Shown: positions 1 to 9,479, counted from the stretch's first letter. The stretch is DNA of 61,832 nucleotides from Rhodospirillaceae bacterium (GCA_002723345.1 PBNV01000012.1:4938-66769), one strand, 5' to 3'. Program-made: numbers and translations. The notes: generated by a model not told the origin, from the sequence alone.

Positions 1-92
1 TCATGGACAGTGGCAACACCCAGTTGGTCAGCATTGAAGGCGTCAACCGTCTCGGGGTTGGGGCGTTTGATATTGGTAACGACTTTGTGCAT
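1..92 (-). CDS. RraA / HMG-aldolase family protein, N-terminal part only (cut by window edge)
   Basis: Only the first 30 codons are inside the window; the gene runs off the left edge. The start at 92 is chosen because a GGAAGAGG ribosome-binding site lies just upstream on the minus strand. The visible peptide begins MHKVV, has an I-x-R-P-x-P stretch and ends with V-A-T-V-H. This resembles the N-terminus of RraA-like proteins (4-hydroxy-4-methyl-2-oxoglutarate aldolase / dimethylmenaquinone methyltransferase-like fold), where an ATVxE motif follows a short helix. It is divergent from the thiolase gene, with about 200 bp of shared upstream DNA. Family assignment rests on a short segment, so confidence is moderate. 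Confidence 0.55.
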   Translation of the reverse strand, partial: MHKVVTNIKRPNPETVDAFNADQLGVATVH

Positions 93-300
93 GTCATCCT
101 CTTCCGTTTCTTTGGCGTGGCGATTTGCCTACGTGACCGTCGGGGAATTTAGGGAATATATCACACAGTTACCAGTATAATGGCCCGGCTCGAAGTGTTT
201 TAGATGACGGCCGGATTAGCATCGACCCTGACGCTTTTGGGAGGCATAATAGTTCCAACGAGTTGCGGGTCAGGCAATCAAAAAGGAAGGCCAAAGATTA

Positions 301-1483
301 TGGGTCAAAAAGATGTGATGCTGGTAGACGGTGTTCGAACCGCTATCGGTGATTTTGGAGGATCATTGCGGGATAAACCACCTACCGAGCTTGGATCTCT
401 TGTTACCGCAGAAGCCCTGCGTCGCTCGAATGTGGACGCAGCAGAGGTGGACCACACCGTTTTTGGCAATGTCATCCATACAGAAGCCAGGGACATGTAT
501 CTGAGCCGGGTGGCCGCCATGGGGGCAGGTATTCCAAAGGAAGTACCCGCAATGACCCTAAACCGGCTGTGTGGCAGCGGTCTGCAAGCCATTGTCTCTG
601 CGGCCCAACTTATTTTGCTGGATGATGCAGACATTACAGTCGCCGGAGGCGCAGAAAGTATGAGCCGTGCCGGTCATCTGATTTCCACCGCACGCTGGGG
701 TCAAAAGATGGGGAACACAGTTGCCGTGGACATGATGACAGAGGCCCTCCATGATCCTTTTGGACACGGGCATATGGGTATTACGGCAGAAAATTTAGCA
801 GAAAAATACCATATCAGTCGCGATCAGCAGGACGCTTTCGCTCTAGAAAGCCACCAACGAGCCCAGAAGGCCATCGAGGGCGGCCACTTTCAGGATCAAA
901 TTCTTCCCATCGACATTAAAATAAAACGTGACACCTTCCAGTTTGATCAGGATGAACACATCCGCGCGGATCTCAAACTGCCAGACATGACGAGCCTTCG
1001 ACCAGCGTTTAAAAAGACGGCACGGTGACTGCCGGCAACGCCTCCGGCCTAAACGATGCAGCGGCAGCGGTGGTCCTAATGAGTGGAGAGATTGCCGAGA
1101 AACGCGGCGCCACCCCGCTTGCCAGAATCATCGGCTATGGCCACGCTGGAGTGGAGCCCTCGGAAATGGGAATAGGCCCCGTACCAGCGGTAAAAAAGAT
1201 GCTCAACCGCATCGACATGAGCATCGAAGACTTCGATATTATAGAGAGCAACGAAGCCTTCGCCGCCCAAGCCTGCGCGGTCTCAACATCCCTCGGGCTA
1301 GACCCAGAAAAGGTAAATCCAAACGGCGGCGCCATTGCCCTTGGCCATCCGATCGGCGCAACAGGAACCATCATCGCTATCAAATTGGTGCATGAGTTAA
1401 AACGGACGGGCGGAAAGTTCGGCATCGCCACCATGTGCATCGGTGGCGGCCAAGGTATCGCCATGGCCGTGGAATCGGTTTAA
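301..1483 (+). pseudogene. Acetyl-CoA acyltransferase (thiolase), interrupted by a 1-nt frameshift
   Basis: Two overlapping frames together give a complete thiolase of about 393 residues. The N-terminal part starts at ATG 301 behind GGAAGG and carries the nucleophilic cysteine in NRLCGSG. The C-terminal part carries the GHPIGATG histidine motif and the second cysteine in CIGGGQG. The frame breaks near 1013-1019, where the conserved FKKDGTVTAGN stretch needs one more G after the AAAAAG run; as written, translation stops at 1026-1028. Thiolases condense or cleave acyl-CoAs in beta-oxidation or acetoacetyl-CoA metabolism. All key residues survive on either side, so the lesion is recent or an error. 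An upstream in-frame start at 204 is unlikely because homology begins at 301. Confidence 0.85.
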
Positions 1484-1544
1484 CACCGGAGGCAGGCACG
1501 GAACAAAGCTTCACCTCGGGTTTTTCAGGTAGGGAGACACCATT

Positions 1545-2456
1545 ATGCATTACGACTTCGTTCCAATCGCGCACCGAAATCCATTGAAATGGCCCAATGG
1601 CAAACGCCTCGCTGTAATCTTGACCATCAACATGGAATATTGGGATCCGGTCCGAGACACGACAGAGCCGTATTATCCAGGCGGACCAAGCATCGTTGGC
1701 GGCAGCCTTGCTGGAAATGTATACGATAATGCTAACTACACTTGGCGGGAATACGGTCAGCGTGTCGGGGTTTGGCGTCTGTTTGATATTTTTGATGCGG
1801 AGGGCGTTCCCGCAAGTTGCACAATGAACGGCAAAATGGCCTTGGAACGGCGACCTGTGGTTGATGCTGCCCTGGAACGGGGATGGGAGATCGTTCCTCA
1901 TAACTTCGTTCAAACAGAATTGCTGACAGACTATATGTTTGACGAGGACACAGAACGGGAAGTCATTCGGACCACCCTCGACATCTACGAGCAGGTTTGC
2001 GGAAAGAAAGCGAAGGGTTGGCTCTCCAGTTCCCTTCGGTCGACCCTCAACACGATCGACATTCTCGCGGAGGAAGATCTTTTCTTTATCACGGATCTTT
2101 TAAACGATGATCAGCCCTACATGGTGCAAACTCGAAGCGGTAAGCCCATGGTCTCGGTATCTTATACGTCGGAGGTAAATGATTTCAGCTTTCTGCGGCA
2201 GGGATTGGGGGCGGAGAGCGGTCTTGAAATGTTCAAAGAACAATTCGACTGGCTCTATGAGGAGAGCGCCACCACTGGCCGGTTCATGAATATCGGGCTT
2301 CACCCCCATGTGATTGGACAGCCGTATCGGGTCCGCGCCATCCGGGACTTTATCCGTTACGCAAAAACATTCGATAACGTTTGGTTTGCGACCCGGGAAG
2401 AAATCGCTGAATGGTATTTAGAGAACCAAGGGGATCATATTCCAGCGTCTTCTTAA
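1545..2456 (+). CDS. Polysaccharide deacetylase (NodB)-family hydrolase, PuuE/allantoinase-like
   Basis: A 303-residue cytoplasmic-looking protein with no signal peptide, preceded by an AGGGAG ribosome-binding site. The NodB-fold features are an N-M-E-Y-W strand where classical NodB enzymes have an aspartate pair, a V-P-H-N-F segment carrying a metal-binding histidine, a G-W-L-S-S-S-L-R motif and a C-terminal L-H-P-H motif. This arrangement matches the subgroup that includes PuuE-type allantoinase and other C-N or deacetylating hydrolases rather than cell-wall chitooligosaccharide deacetylases. The substrate cannot be read from sequence. It sits 60 bp downstream of the thiolase and may be co-transcribed. 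Its stop codon overlaps that of the convergent SDR gene in a TTAA tetranucleotide. Confidence 0.8.
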   Translation: MHYDFVPIAHRNPLKWPNGKRLAVILTINMEYWDPVRDTTEPYYPGGPSIVGGSLAGNVYDNANYTWREYGQRVGVWRLFDIFDAEGVPASCTMNGKMALERRPVVDAALERGWEIVPHNFVQTELLTDYMFDEDTEREVIRTTLDIYEQVCGKKAKGWLSSSLRSTLNTIDILAEEDLFFITDLLNDDQPYMVQTRSGKPMVSVSYTSEVNDFSFLRQGLGAESGLEMFKEQFDWLYEESATTGRFMNIGLHPHVIGQPYRVRAIRDFIRYAKTFDNVWFATREEIAEWYLENQGDHIPASS

Positions 2457-3196
2457 CCGAAGTTAGAACCGCCGTTCACATGCATGATCTCACCAGTCAT
2501 AAAGCTTGCCTTATCTGAAATAAGATAAAGGCCAGCTTCGGCAATTTCCGCCGGCTGGGCGAATCTTCCGAGCGGAAAACGCTGCGTCATATTGGTGCGT
2601 TGTTCTTCGGTATAGTTCCCGATCAGGGCAGTTTCCGTGATACCGGGACTGACCGCGTTTACACGGACGCCCTTAGGTCCCAAGGCCCGTGCGAGTGAAC
2701 GCGTAAGAGCTATTATTGCACCTTTGGAGGCGACATAGGCCGGGCCACCCTGGCCCTGGCCGCCGGTCACACCATATAGTACGGATGTAGAGGTGCAGAG
2801 TACAATTGATCCCTTTCCTTGATCCACCATGTGTGTGGCCACAGCTTGGGAAATAAGAAACGAGCCGGTTACGTTCACTTCGAGGGTACGTGTGCATTCT
2901 TCAGCATCTAATTCATCCCAGGTGGCAGAAGAATGAGCAGCACCCCAATGAATAAGTGCATCCAGCGTCCCCAATTTATCAAGGGTGGATTTCACCGCAT
3001 TTTGGCAATCAGCCGTACTGGCAACATTTCCCGAAATCTTGAGGAGGTTCTTGATTTCGCCGGGAAACGCAGCCTCAAGCTTTTCCGACTGAATATCAAA
3101 AGCGGCCACGCGGGCGCCTCTGTCTAGCAGCATGGCAGTGCATGCGCGGCCGATACCGCTCGCCGAACCGGTAACAAGAATGGCTCCTTCGCTCAT
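2453..3196 (-). CDS. Short-chain dehydrogenase/reductase (SDR)
   Basis: A classical SDR of 247 residues. It has the cofactor motif TGSASGIG near residues 9-16, a catalytic serine region in CTSTSV, the YVASK catalytic Tyr/Lys pair, and the C-terminal GEIMHVNGG strand. The start at 3196 is preferred over a longer frame from 3244 because AGGAGG lies 8 nt before this ATG and the Rossmann motif then falls at the usual distance. It is predicted to oxidise or reduce a hydroxyl/keto group with NAD(P). Absence of a basic residue right after the glycine motif, and a D in AAFDIQS, favour NAD. It converges on the deacetylase-like gene with overlapping stop codons. Confidence 0.88.
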   Translation of the reverse strand: MSEGAILVTGSASGIGRACTAMLLDRGARVAAFDIQSEKLEAAFPGEIKNLLKISGNVASTADCQNAVKSTLDKLGTLDALIHWGAAHSSATWDELDAEECTRTLEVNVTGSFLISQAVATHMVDQGKGSIVLCTSTSVLYGVTGGQGQGGPAYVASKGAIIALTRSLARALGPKGVRVNAVSPGITETALIGNYTEEQRTNMTQRFPLGRFAQPAEIAEAGLYLISDKASFMTGEIMHVNGGSNFG

Positions 3197-3403
3197 TTCT
3201 GTTCTCCTCCTCATTGGGTCAATGTCAAAGGTCAATGCCGGCAAGTCCAGTCAGTTCACCTCTGATGAATTCTTCGGTAACGATTGACGTGACGTATCTC
3301 TCACTTAAAATGTCTTCATCATTTATCGTATAGGAAAGTATTTGTGCAAGGCTAACCCAGGCTACTATTCATTTCTTAAAACCAGCCTTTAAATAAATAA
3401 TAT

Positions 3404-4342
3404 ATGCTTGTTCTCCAACAAATCGTGAATGGCCTGATGCTTGGCGGCGTATACGTCATGGTTGCCGTAGCGTTTACGCTGATCATTGGCATGCTGAATT
3501 TTCTCAACTTTACAATCCCGGCGCTTTTCATGGTCGCTGCAGTTTTGATGTGGGCAACCATGACCGGTAATCTACCATTCGGCAATGAGCTTATTTTGGG
3601 TATTTTTGGTGAGGAATTTCGCTGGATCGGGGGAATTTTTGTAGCTCTTATAATCACTGCTCTTGCATCATTAGTTATCGAGCGTTTCACATATAGATAC
3701 ATGAAAGCTAAGTATGGAGATGCAACGGAGCACGCTCTGCCGCTTGTAAGCTCGCTCGGGTTCCTAATTATCTTTGAGCACGCGGTGATAAGTGGTTATG
3801 GCTCTGATCCACTCGCAATAAAATCACCGTTTGGAGATGCTTCCTTCACAATAGGGGAGCTCCTGTTCAGCGTGCCGCAAATCCTCAGCCTAATTATTTC
3901 CCTCGTAATAGTCATAATGCTCAGCGTTATGCTAAAGGCCTCTAAACTTGGTCGCGCACTTCGCGCAATTGCGGAACGCCCCGACACGGCAACATTAATG
4001 GGTGTAAATGTGGAGCGCATTGTCGCCGTAGTGTATGTGATTACTGGCCTGTTGTGTGCGATCTCAGGTATTTTATTCACCATTAACTATACTATCGTGG
4101 ACGCTTACATTGGTGATACTGTGGCCACGGTTGCTATAGCTGCCATGGTGCTGGGGGGGCTTGGCAACGTCTGGGGTGCGGTGGTAGGCGGACTATTCGT
4201 CGGTATTCTTGAGGTTATGTCAATCTACCTCGTGGGAGCAGATTTTGCAAAAGTGCCCATATGGGGCATGCTGCTGATCATTCTCGCATTTAAGCCGTCT
4301 GGATTATTCGGACATACGGCAATCGGAAAAGGCAAATTTTAA
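3404..4342 (+). CDS. livH: Branched-chain amino acid-type ABC transporter permease, LivH family
   Basis: A 312-residue inner-membrane permease of the LivH type, with the characteristic N-terminal NGLMLGGVYVMVA and the C-terminal MVLGGLGNVWGAVVGG segment that contacts the ATPases. About eight hydrophobic helices are visible. It is the first gene of a tightly packed LIV transporter operon; its TAA stop overlaps the ATG of the next gene in TAATG. The ribosome-binding site is poor (AT-rich leader). The substrate may be a branched-chain amino acid, amide or aromatic acid: this family is broad, so the symbol reflects homology only. Upstream DNA at 3245-3403 holds the promoter but I could not pick a convincing one. 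Confidence 0.92.
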   Translation: MLVLQQIVNGLMLGGVYVMVAVAFTLIIGMLNFLNFTIPALFMVAAVLMWATMTGNLPFGNELILGIFGEEFRWIGGIFVALIITALASLVIERFTYRYMKAKYGDATEHALPLVSSLGFLIIFEHAVISGYGSDPLAIKSPFGDASFTIGELLFSVPQILSLIISLVIVIMLSVMLKASKLGRALRAIAERPDTATLMGVNVERIVAVVYVITGLLCAISGILFTINYTIVDAYIGDTVATVAIAAMVLGGLGNVWGAVVGGLFVGILEVMSIYLVGADFAKVPIWGMLLIILAFKPSGLFGHTAIGKGKF

Positions 4343-5250
4343 TGAGCGGCTACCTTGAAGCGCAGCTCATCATCCTATGCCTGAGCACCATCTACGCCTA
4401 CGGTATTTTTATTCCTGCTGCGTCAGGTCAATTGAACCTGGGTGCAGCCGGTTTTATCACGCTCGGCGCTTATGCGAGTGCTTGGTTTAATTCAATGGAT
4501 GGTCTTGGGCTCTCGGCCACGGTGAGCGTCATTCTGGCCATGATTTTTACCGGTATTGTAAGCTTTTTAATCTCATTTCCAATTTTGAGAACAAAGGGCG
4601 TTTACATGGTGCTCGCCACCTTTGCATTTGCTGAGGTGGTCTCAGGTTTTGTAATAAATTTTGAGTTTTTGGGTGCAGCGGCCGGTATGCCAGTAGACTC
4701 CCACGCTTCAATACTGGTGGTAGCGCCGATTACATTGGCCGTTATGATTTTCAGTTTCTACTTTATGTCCACGCGCTTTGGACTTGCCCTCCGATCCATT
4801 CATGATGATGAAAATGTTGCGACGCTTTTTGGCATTAAAGTTAGGACCGCGAAAGTCATTGCCTTTACGGTCGGTGCAATGATTGTAAGCCTTGGCGGTT
4901 CACTCTATGGGCTTCATTTTAACTACATTGAGGCACAGACTTTTAATGTGCTCCTCAGTATATTCATACTTTTGTACGTTCTCATGGGGGGCACCCAAAC
5001 GGCCTGGGGACCATTAATTGGTGCAGCATTTTTCACCATTGTGCCCGAAGGCCTGAGAGAAATAGCAGAAATGCTAGGCTGGCACTGGCTCGCAGAGGGG
5101 CGTTTTATACTTTTCGGCGCCTTCATCGTAATTTTGATGGTTATTAGACCTGAGGGCATAATGACTCGGACGCTTCAGGAGCGGATCGCAGGTAACTTGA
5201 GAAATAAAAATAACGCGGTAACCTCTGAACAACCCGAGGGCGGGCGGTGA
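4342..5250 (+). CDS. livM: Branched-chain amino acid-type ABC transporter permease, LivM family
   Basis: A 302-residue permease with the LivM-type core, including a G-x-L-N-L-G-A-A-G-F segment near residues 30-40 and a G-G-T-Q-T-A-W-G-P-L-I-G-A cytoplasmic coupling loop near residue 215. It pairs with LivH to form the membrane channel. The start codon overlaps the livH stop by one base and the stop overlaps the next start in GTGA, so translational coupling is expected. Length is normal for the family and no truncation is seen. Confidence 0.92.
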   Translation: MSGYLEAQLIILCLSTIYAYGIFIPAASGQLNLGAAGFITLGAYASAWFNSMDGLGLSATVSVILAMIFTGIVSFLISFPILRTKGVYMVLATFAFAEVVSGFVINFEFLGAAAGMPVDSHASILVVAPITLAVMIFSFYFMSTRFGLALRSIHDDENVATLFGIKVRTAKVIAFTVGAMIVSLGGSLYGLHFNYIEAQTFNVLLSIFILLYVLMGGTQTAWGPLIGAAFFTIVPEGLREIAEMLGWHWLAEGRFILFGAFIVILMVIRPEGIMTRTLQERIAGNLRNKNNAVTSEQPEGGR

Positions 5251-6032
5251 CCGATAATATTCTCGACATAGGGTCACTAAAAAAGAGCTTTGGTGGGCTC
5301 GTAGTTATTGATGATGTGTCCTTTGCTGTAACTAAGGCAAGCAAAACAGCACTTATTGGCCCAAACGGGGCTGGCAAAACAACGATCTTTAATTTGCTCT
5401 CGGGTGTCTACGACGTGGATAGTGGCTCAATTGTCCTTGACGGAGTCGACATTACGCGGACAGAAGCGCACGACAGGGTTCTTAGTGGTCTTTCCCGTAG
5501 TTTCCAGAATATTCGCCTGATGCCTCACCTCAGCACTGTAGAAAATGTCATGCTCGGTCAGCAGGCTACGTCTCGCGGCTGGCGTGATATGATATACCCG
5601 CTCGGCATATTACCTAAAAACCGTTGGCGTGATGAGGCGGAAGCAGCGCTTGCAGACGCGGGTATAGGCACCTATCCGGGCGAGGTCGTGGCCAATTTGC
5701 CTTACGGCATTCAGAAACGAATAGAGGTCGTTCGGGCCATGGTAGCCAAACCAAAGCTTTTGCTCTTGGATGAGCCGGCAGCGGGGCTCAATCGTGTAGA
5801 AACCGACCAACTCCATCAGCTTCTTGACCGCGTGCACCAAGGTGGCGTTACGTTGCTTGTGGTAGAACATGACATGCATTTCGTCCGGTCACTATGCGAT
5901 CATGTTGTTGTTCTAAATTTTGGTGAGAAAATCTTTGAGGGCCCCCCCGACCTTGTTCAGAAGGACCCTGAGGTTCTAAAAGCCTATCTTGGTGCGGATG
6001 ACGACAAGGAGGATGTGGCCAATGCTTCTTGA
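5247..6032 (+). CDS. livG: LIV-type ABC transporter ATP-binding protein, LivG family
   Basis: A 261-residue ATPase starting with GTG inside a GTGA overlap with livM. Walker A is GPNGAGKTT and Walker B is LLLLDEPAAGL. The signature region reads LPYGIQKR, the variant usual in LivG rather than LSGGQ. It powers transport as a heterodimer with LivF on the cytoplasmic face of LivHM. The C-terminus contains the family's I-F-E-G-P-P-D segment and a short acidic tail. It overlaps the livF start by 11 bases. Confidence 0.92.
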   Translation: MTDNILDIGSLKKSFGGLVVIDDVSFAVTKASKTALIGPNGAGKTTIFNLLSGVYDVDSGSIVLDGVDITRTEAHDRVLSGLSRSFQNIRLMPHLSTVENVMLGQQATSRGWRDMIYPLGILPKNRWRDEAEAALADAGIGTYPGEVVANLPYGIQKRIEVVRAMVAKPKLLLLDEPAAGLNRVETDQLHQLLDRVHQGGVTLLVVEHDMHFVRSLCDHVVVLNFGEKIFEGPPDLVQKDPEVLKAYLGADDDKEDVANAS

Positions 6033-6723
6033 AGTAGAGGGGCTTGACGTCAAATATGGCCGCAACCACGCGGTTAACCAAGTTGACCTAAACCTCGAGG
6101 AGAGAGGAATAGTAACAATTTTGGGGGCTAATGGAGCAGGTAAGAGCTCGGTTTTAAAAGCCATCCAAGGTACGGAGCGGGCCGGCGGCAAAGTCACCTT
6201 TGACGGCACTGACATCAGCGACTGGAGCGCGCCAAAACGTGTCCAAGCGGGCTTGGTCCTGGTTCCAGAGGGACGCCAGATTTTTGTCAGTCTTTCAGTG
6301 CACGAAAACCTGCAAATGGGTGCCTATTGCCGCAATGACGATTTTCAGAGGAATATTGAGTCGGTATATGAGCGGTTCCCTAATTTGAAGGAACGCAGGA
6401 ACATGCCAGCGTCAGTCCTCTCTGGGGGCGAACAACAAATGCTCGCAATCAGTCGGGCACTGCTTGCTCGCCCGAAATTGATGATGCTGGATGAACCCTC
6501 GCTTGGATTGAGCCCGATACTAGTCAAGCAACTGTTCAAAATGATAAGAGAACTGAACGACGACGGGCTGACCATCCTCTTGGTCGAGCAAAATACATTT
6601 ATGGCCCTTCAAACTGCGGATCGCGGATACGTAATGGAGTTGGGGAATGTTGCCATTTCCGGTGAAGCTAAATCCCTTCAGGAGAACCCAAAATTAGAAG
6701 AGGCCTATCTTGGTCAAGGCTGA
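6022..6723 (+). CDS. livF: LIV-type ABC transporter ATP-binding protein, LivF family
   Basis: A 233-residue ATPase with Walker A GANGAGKSS, signature LSGGEQQM and Walker B LMMLDEPSLGL. The start at 6022 is chosen because AAGGAGG at 6007-6013 precedes it with an 8-nt spacing and the conserved MLLEVEGL opening begins there; an ATG at 6013 sits on top of that site. It partners LivG. The downstream 80 bp to the binding-protein gene is AT-rich and may hold a secondary promoter so that the binding protein can be made in excess. Confidence 0.92.
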   Translation: MLLEVEGLDVKYGRNHAVNQVDLNLEERGIVTILGANGAGKSSVLKAIQGTERAGGKVTFDGTDISDWSAPKRVQAGLVLVPEGRQIFVSLSVHENLQMGAYCRNDDFQRNIESVYERFPNLKERRNMPASVLSGGEQQMLAISRALLARPKLMMLDEPSLGLSPILVKQLFKMIRELNDDGLTILLVEQNTFMALQTADRGYVMELGNVAISGEAKSLQENPKLEEAYLGQG

Positions 6724-6804
6724 CTTGTTTATCTGTACGCCCTTGATTACTGTTTCGAGTAAAATTGTACTATTTTGATAAATTAAACGTTAGGGAGAAA
6801 AAGC

Positions 6805-8013
6805 ATGAAATATAAAAGAAGGATTTCGGGCCGCCTACTGGGCCTAGTTACAGCAGGATTAGCGCTTGGATTGATGCCCTTTTCGAATGTGGCAAAAGCT
6901 GCAGATGAGATGGTGCTGGGCCTCACAATGGCCTTTAGTGGCATTTACGCTACAATGAACAAGACCACCGAGGTTGCTGTCGACATCGCAGTCGCAGAGA
7001 TAAATGCGGCGGGCGGCATCAACGGAAAGAAACTAAGGGTTGTCAAATTCGATACGGCCAGCGATCCGAAACAAGCTGTTGCAGCCGTCAGGAAATTTTC
7101 GAGAGATGATAAAGCTCTTGGTGTTATTGGACCGTTCTCGTCGAGCGAGGCGCGTGTTGCATTTGCAGCAGGAGAGCGTGAGGGTATCGTCCAAATTCCC
7201 AACGCATCTTCAGCGCCAAAGCTCGCAGATAAATTCTCATATGCTTATCGCCTTACCGAGAGCGAGTTCATCCAGTTTGACAGGCTAATTAAAACCCTAA
7301 AAAAGCGGAATGCGGTAAAAGACTCTGTCGCAATACTATACGGAACAGATGATGTGGTATCCAAAGCTGTCGGTCTGTACATCATGAAGCCAATTCTCAC
7401 GAAGGAAAAGGTCAACATTACTGGCCCGATTGGCTTCGCTACAAAGGCTTTCGATTTAGCGCCTCAGGTTTCTCAGCTGAAGGGTAAGAATATCGACTAC
7501 GTGGGCCTGGCTGGTATCACACCGGTTGCGATCCGCGTGGTCAAAGAAATGCGTCGCCAAGGGATTAAAGCACCAATCATTGGTGGGCAGATTTGGGCCG
7601 ATCCCGAAATCGTTGAGAAAATGGGTAAAGATGGCGATGACGCTGTATTTACGACGTCTTTCTATTACGATCTCAATGAAAAAACCCGCAACTTCACCAA
7701 AAAATTTGTAGCCGGTGCAAAAAAGAAAGGCATCGTGAAACCCTTCCCGCATCACGTGGATGCTGCCGCATACGACATAGTTTACGTATTTAAGAAGGCC
7801 ATGGAGGTTGCAAAAATTACAGGTGATCCAAGTAAACTTAAGGAAGAGCGTACCGCAATCAGGGATGTTCTCGGTAAAAATCAATATGACTTGATCTCCG
7901 GTAAGGTTTGCTTTGATAAGAATGGTGATGCCCAATTACCGGGATATATTCTGACCATGAAAAACAAACAGTGGAAACTTCTTGAGACCCACGCGCCGCT
8001 GCCTTGCAGCTAA
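6805..8013 (+). CDS. LIV-type ABC transporter periplasmic substrate-binding protein
   Basis: A 402-residue exported binding protein. A signal peptide spans about residues 1-33, with basic start MKYKRR, a hydrophobic core and cleavage after V-A-K-A-A. The mature part begins with a strand and a GIYATMNK loop typical of the LivJ/LivK periplasmic-binding fold type I, with the A-A-G-G-I-N-G-K motif near residue 72. The ribosome-binding site AGGGAG is well placed. It delivers substrate to LivHMGF encoded just upstream and is the last gene before a strong terminator. Ligand specificity cannot be deduced; related proteins bind amino acids, amides, urea or aromatic acids. Confidence 0.9.
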   Translation: MKYKRRISGRLLGLVTAGLALGLMPFSNVAKAADEMVLGLTMAFSGIYATMNKTTEVAVDIAVAEINAAGGINGKKLRVVKFDTASDPKQAVAAVRKFSRDDKALGVIGPFSSSEARVAFAAGEREGIVQIPNASSAPKLADKFSYAYRLTESEFIQFDRLIKTLKKRNAVKDSVAILYGTDDVVSKAVGLYIMKPILTKEKVNITGPIGFATKAFDLAPQVSQLKGKNIDYVGLAGITPVAIRVVKEMRRQGIKAPIIGGQIWADPEIVEKMGKDGDDAVFTTSFYYDLNEKTRNFTKKFVAGAKKKGIVKPFPHHVDAAAYDIVYVFKKAMEVAKITGDPSKLKEERTAIRDVLGKNQYDLISGKVCFDKNGDAQLPGYILTMKNKQWKLLETHAPLPCS

Positions 8014-8035
8014 GCCTTAGCCTCAAGAAAACACT

Positions 8036-8067
8036 AAAAAGGGGTAGACTTGGTCTACCCCTTTTTT
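8036..8067 (+). terminator. Rho-independent terminator after the LIV transporter operon
   Basis: A perfect 9-bp stem (8041-8049 paired with 8053-8061, arms GGGGTAGAC and GTCTACCCC) with a 3-nt TTG loop is followed by six T residues at 8062-8067. A run of A before the stem could let it work in both directions, but the only nearby gene ending here is the binding-protein gene 23 bp upstream. Confidence 0.95.
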
Positions 8068-8115
8068 CTGTTTCCTTTTGTACTCACCGCCCGATAACCG
8101 TGAGGATCTTAAAAA

Positions 8116-8778
8116 ATGTTTTATCAACCAGGCAAAACAAACCATGGACTTCCCCATGATCCTTTTAAGTCATGTGTCATTCCTCGACCGATTGGGTGGA
8201 TATCAAGTTTGGCGCCTAATGGGGTGGCAAATCTAGCTCCTTTCAGCCAATTCCAAAATTTAACCTTCGACCCTCCATACGTCATGTTTGCGGCCAATCA
8301 AAAGGTTGCTGGAACACGCAAGGACTCAGCTTACAACGCTGAACAAACCGGGGAGTTTGTCTGGAACATGGCAACATACGATTTACGGGAAGCTGTTAAC
8401 ATTTCGGGTATGGAGGTGCCTGCAGATACGGATGAATTTGACTTAGCGGGCGTAACTAAGGCTCCTTCTCATTTAATCAAACCACCCAGGGTCGCGGAGT
8501 CGCCCATACACTTCGAATGCGTTTATCACTCAACCCTTCGTTTACCAGGTAATGAAGGTTTAGGATCTGTAGATATTGTAATAGGGAGGGTTCTAGCAAT
8601 TCACATAAGTGATGATGTTCTAACTTCAGATGGTCTCATAGATGTCCTAAAAATTCGGCCCATTGCTCGTCTTGGCTATTACGACTACACATCGATTGAA
8701 AGCATTTTTCGAATGGAGATCCCAGGTGGTAACGAGGATTTGCTGAGAGGATTAGAGGGCAGGCCCCAGCAAAATTAA
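8116..8778 (+). CDS. Flavin reductase-like (FMN-binding split barrel) protein
   Basis: A 220-residue protein of the flavin reductase-like domain family. The N-terminal segment contains P-R-P-I-G-W-I-S-S and the N-L-A-P-F-S-Q-F motif typical of FMN-binding split-barrel reductases. Such proteins either supply reduced flavin to a partner monooxygenase or act as flavoproteins of unknown role. It is separated from the LIV operon by a terminator, so it is probably transcribed on its own. No flavin monooxygenase lies next to it; those in this window are 34 kb away. Confidence 0.85.
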   Translation: MFYQPGKTNHGLPHDPFKSCVIPRPIGWISSLAPNGVANLAPFSQFQNLTFDPPYVMFAANQKVAGTRKDSAYNAEQTGEFVWNMATYDLREAVNISGMEVPADTDEFDLAGVTKAPSHLIKPPRVAESPIHFECVYHSTLRLPGNEGLGSVDIVIGRVLAIHISDDVLTSDGLIDVLKIRPIARLGYYDYTSIESIFRMEIPGGNEDLLRGLEGRPQQN

Positions 8779-8984
8779 AACAGGGCGGTAAGAGGCCCCT
8801 GGCTCGTTGGTGTTCAGACCGGACTCGTCAGAACTCGGTTTGTCTGCAGCCCTGGTAATATTGTGGTGTCGGGCTTATTTATTTGCATGTTACATTGACG
8901 TGTATACTTTTTAATCAATAAAACCTTGTGAGGTTTACCAAAGCAAAAAAATTGCCCGAGAATGTCCCTCTTCCAACCTAAAAC

Positions 8985-9404
8985 GGCCAAGGGGCCAGTT
9001 GTACCCATACCGCCATTCGCGAAGATGCCTCAATGAACCTGGCCGCGGTTAATGAGCTAAATACAAGGTTTCCTGGGCTAGACATTATCTTCATAGAGTC
9101 CGGCGGTGATAATCTAGCAGCCACTTTTTCGCCAGAGCTTGCAGACATCACAATTTACGTCATTGATGTGTCTGCAGGTGATAAAATACCGCGGAAAGGA
9201 GGTCCGGGGATCACCCGATCAGACTTGTTAGTGATCAATAAAATTGATCTTGCACCGCTCGTAGGCGCGGATCTCGAAGTCATGGACCGGGATGCCCGAA
9301 AAATGAGAGGAGACAAGCAGTTCATTTTCACAAATCTAAAGCAAATGAATGGCGTGACAGAGATCGCCGACTTCATAATTGAAATGGGTGGAATTGGAGC
9401 CTGA
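8985..9404 (+). pseudogene. ureG: UreG urease accessory GTPase, C-terminal remnant
   Basis: The frame matches UreG from the H-T-A-I-R-E-D-A-S motif (codons just before ATG 9033) to the C-terminus. It includes E-S-G-G-D-N-L, the [15 protein letters not shown] region and the guanine-specificity NKID. The N-terminal third, with the P-loop GxxGxGKT and metal-binding residues, is missing: an in-frame stop lies at 8979-8981 and upstream DNA shows no UreG-like coding. Intact UreG is about 205 residues and hydrolyses GTP to insert nickel into urease; this fragment could not bind GTP normally. No urease or other ure gene is in the window, so it is an orphan relic. Confidence 0.85.
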
Positions 9405-9479
9405 CCGGCCCGTGTTAGAGTTGCGCGCTAATAACAAAATCTGGGGAAAACACTGCAGGGTTGTTAATCGACGATATTT

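Noticed and set aside
1013..1028. Programmed -1 frameshift in the thiolase
   Set aside because: The run TTTAAAAAG does not have the X-XXY-YYZ register in the reading frame, and thiolases are not known to need frameshifting. A simple indel explains it.
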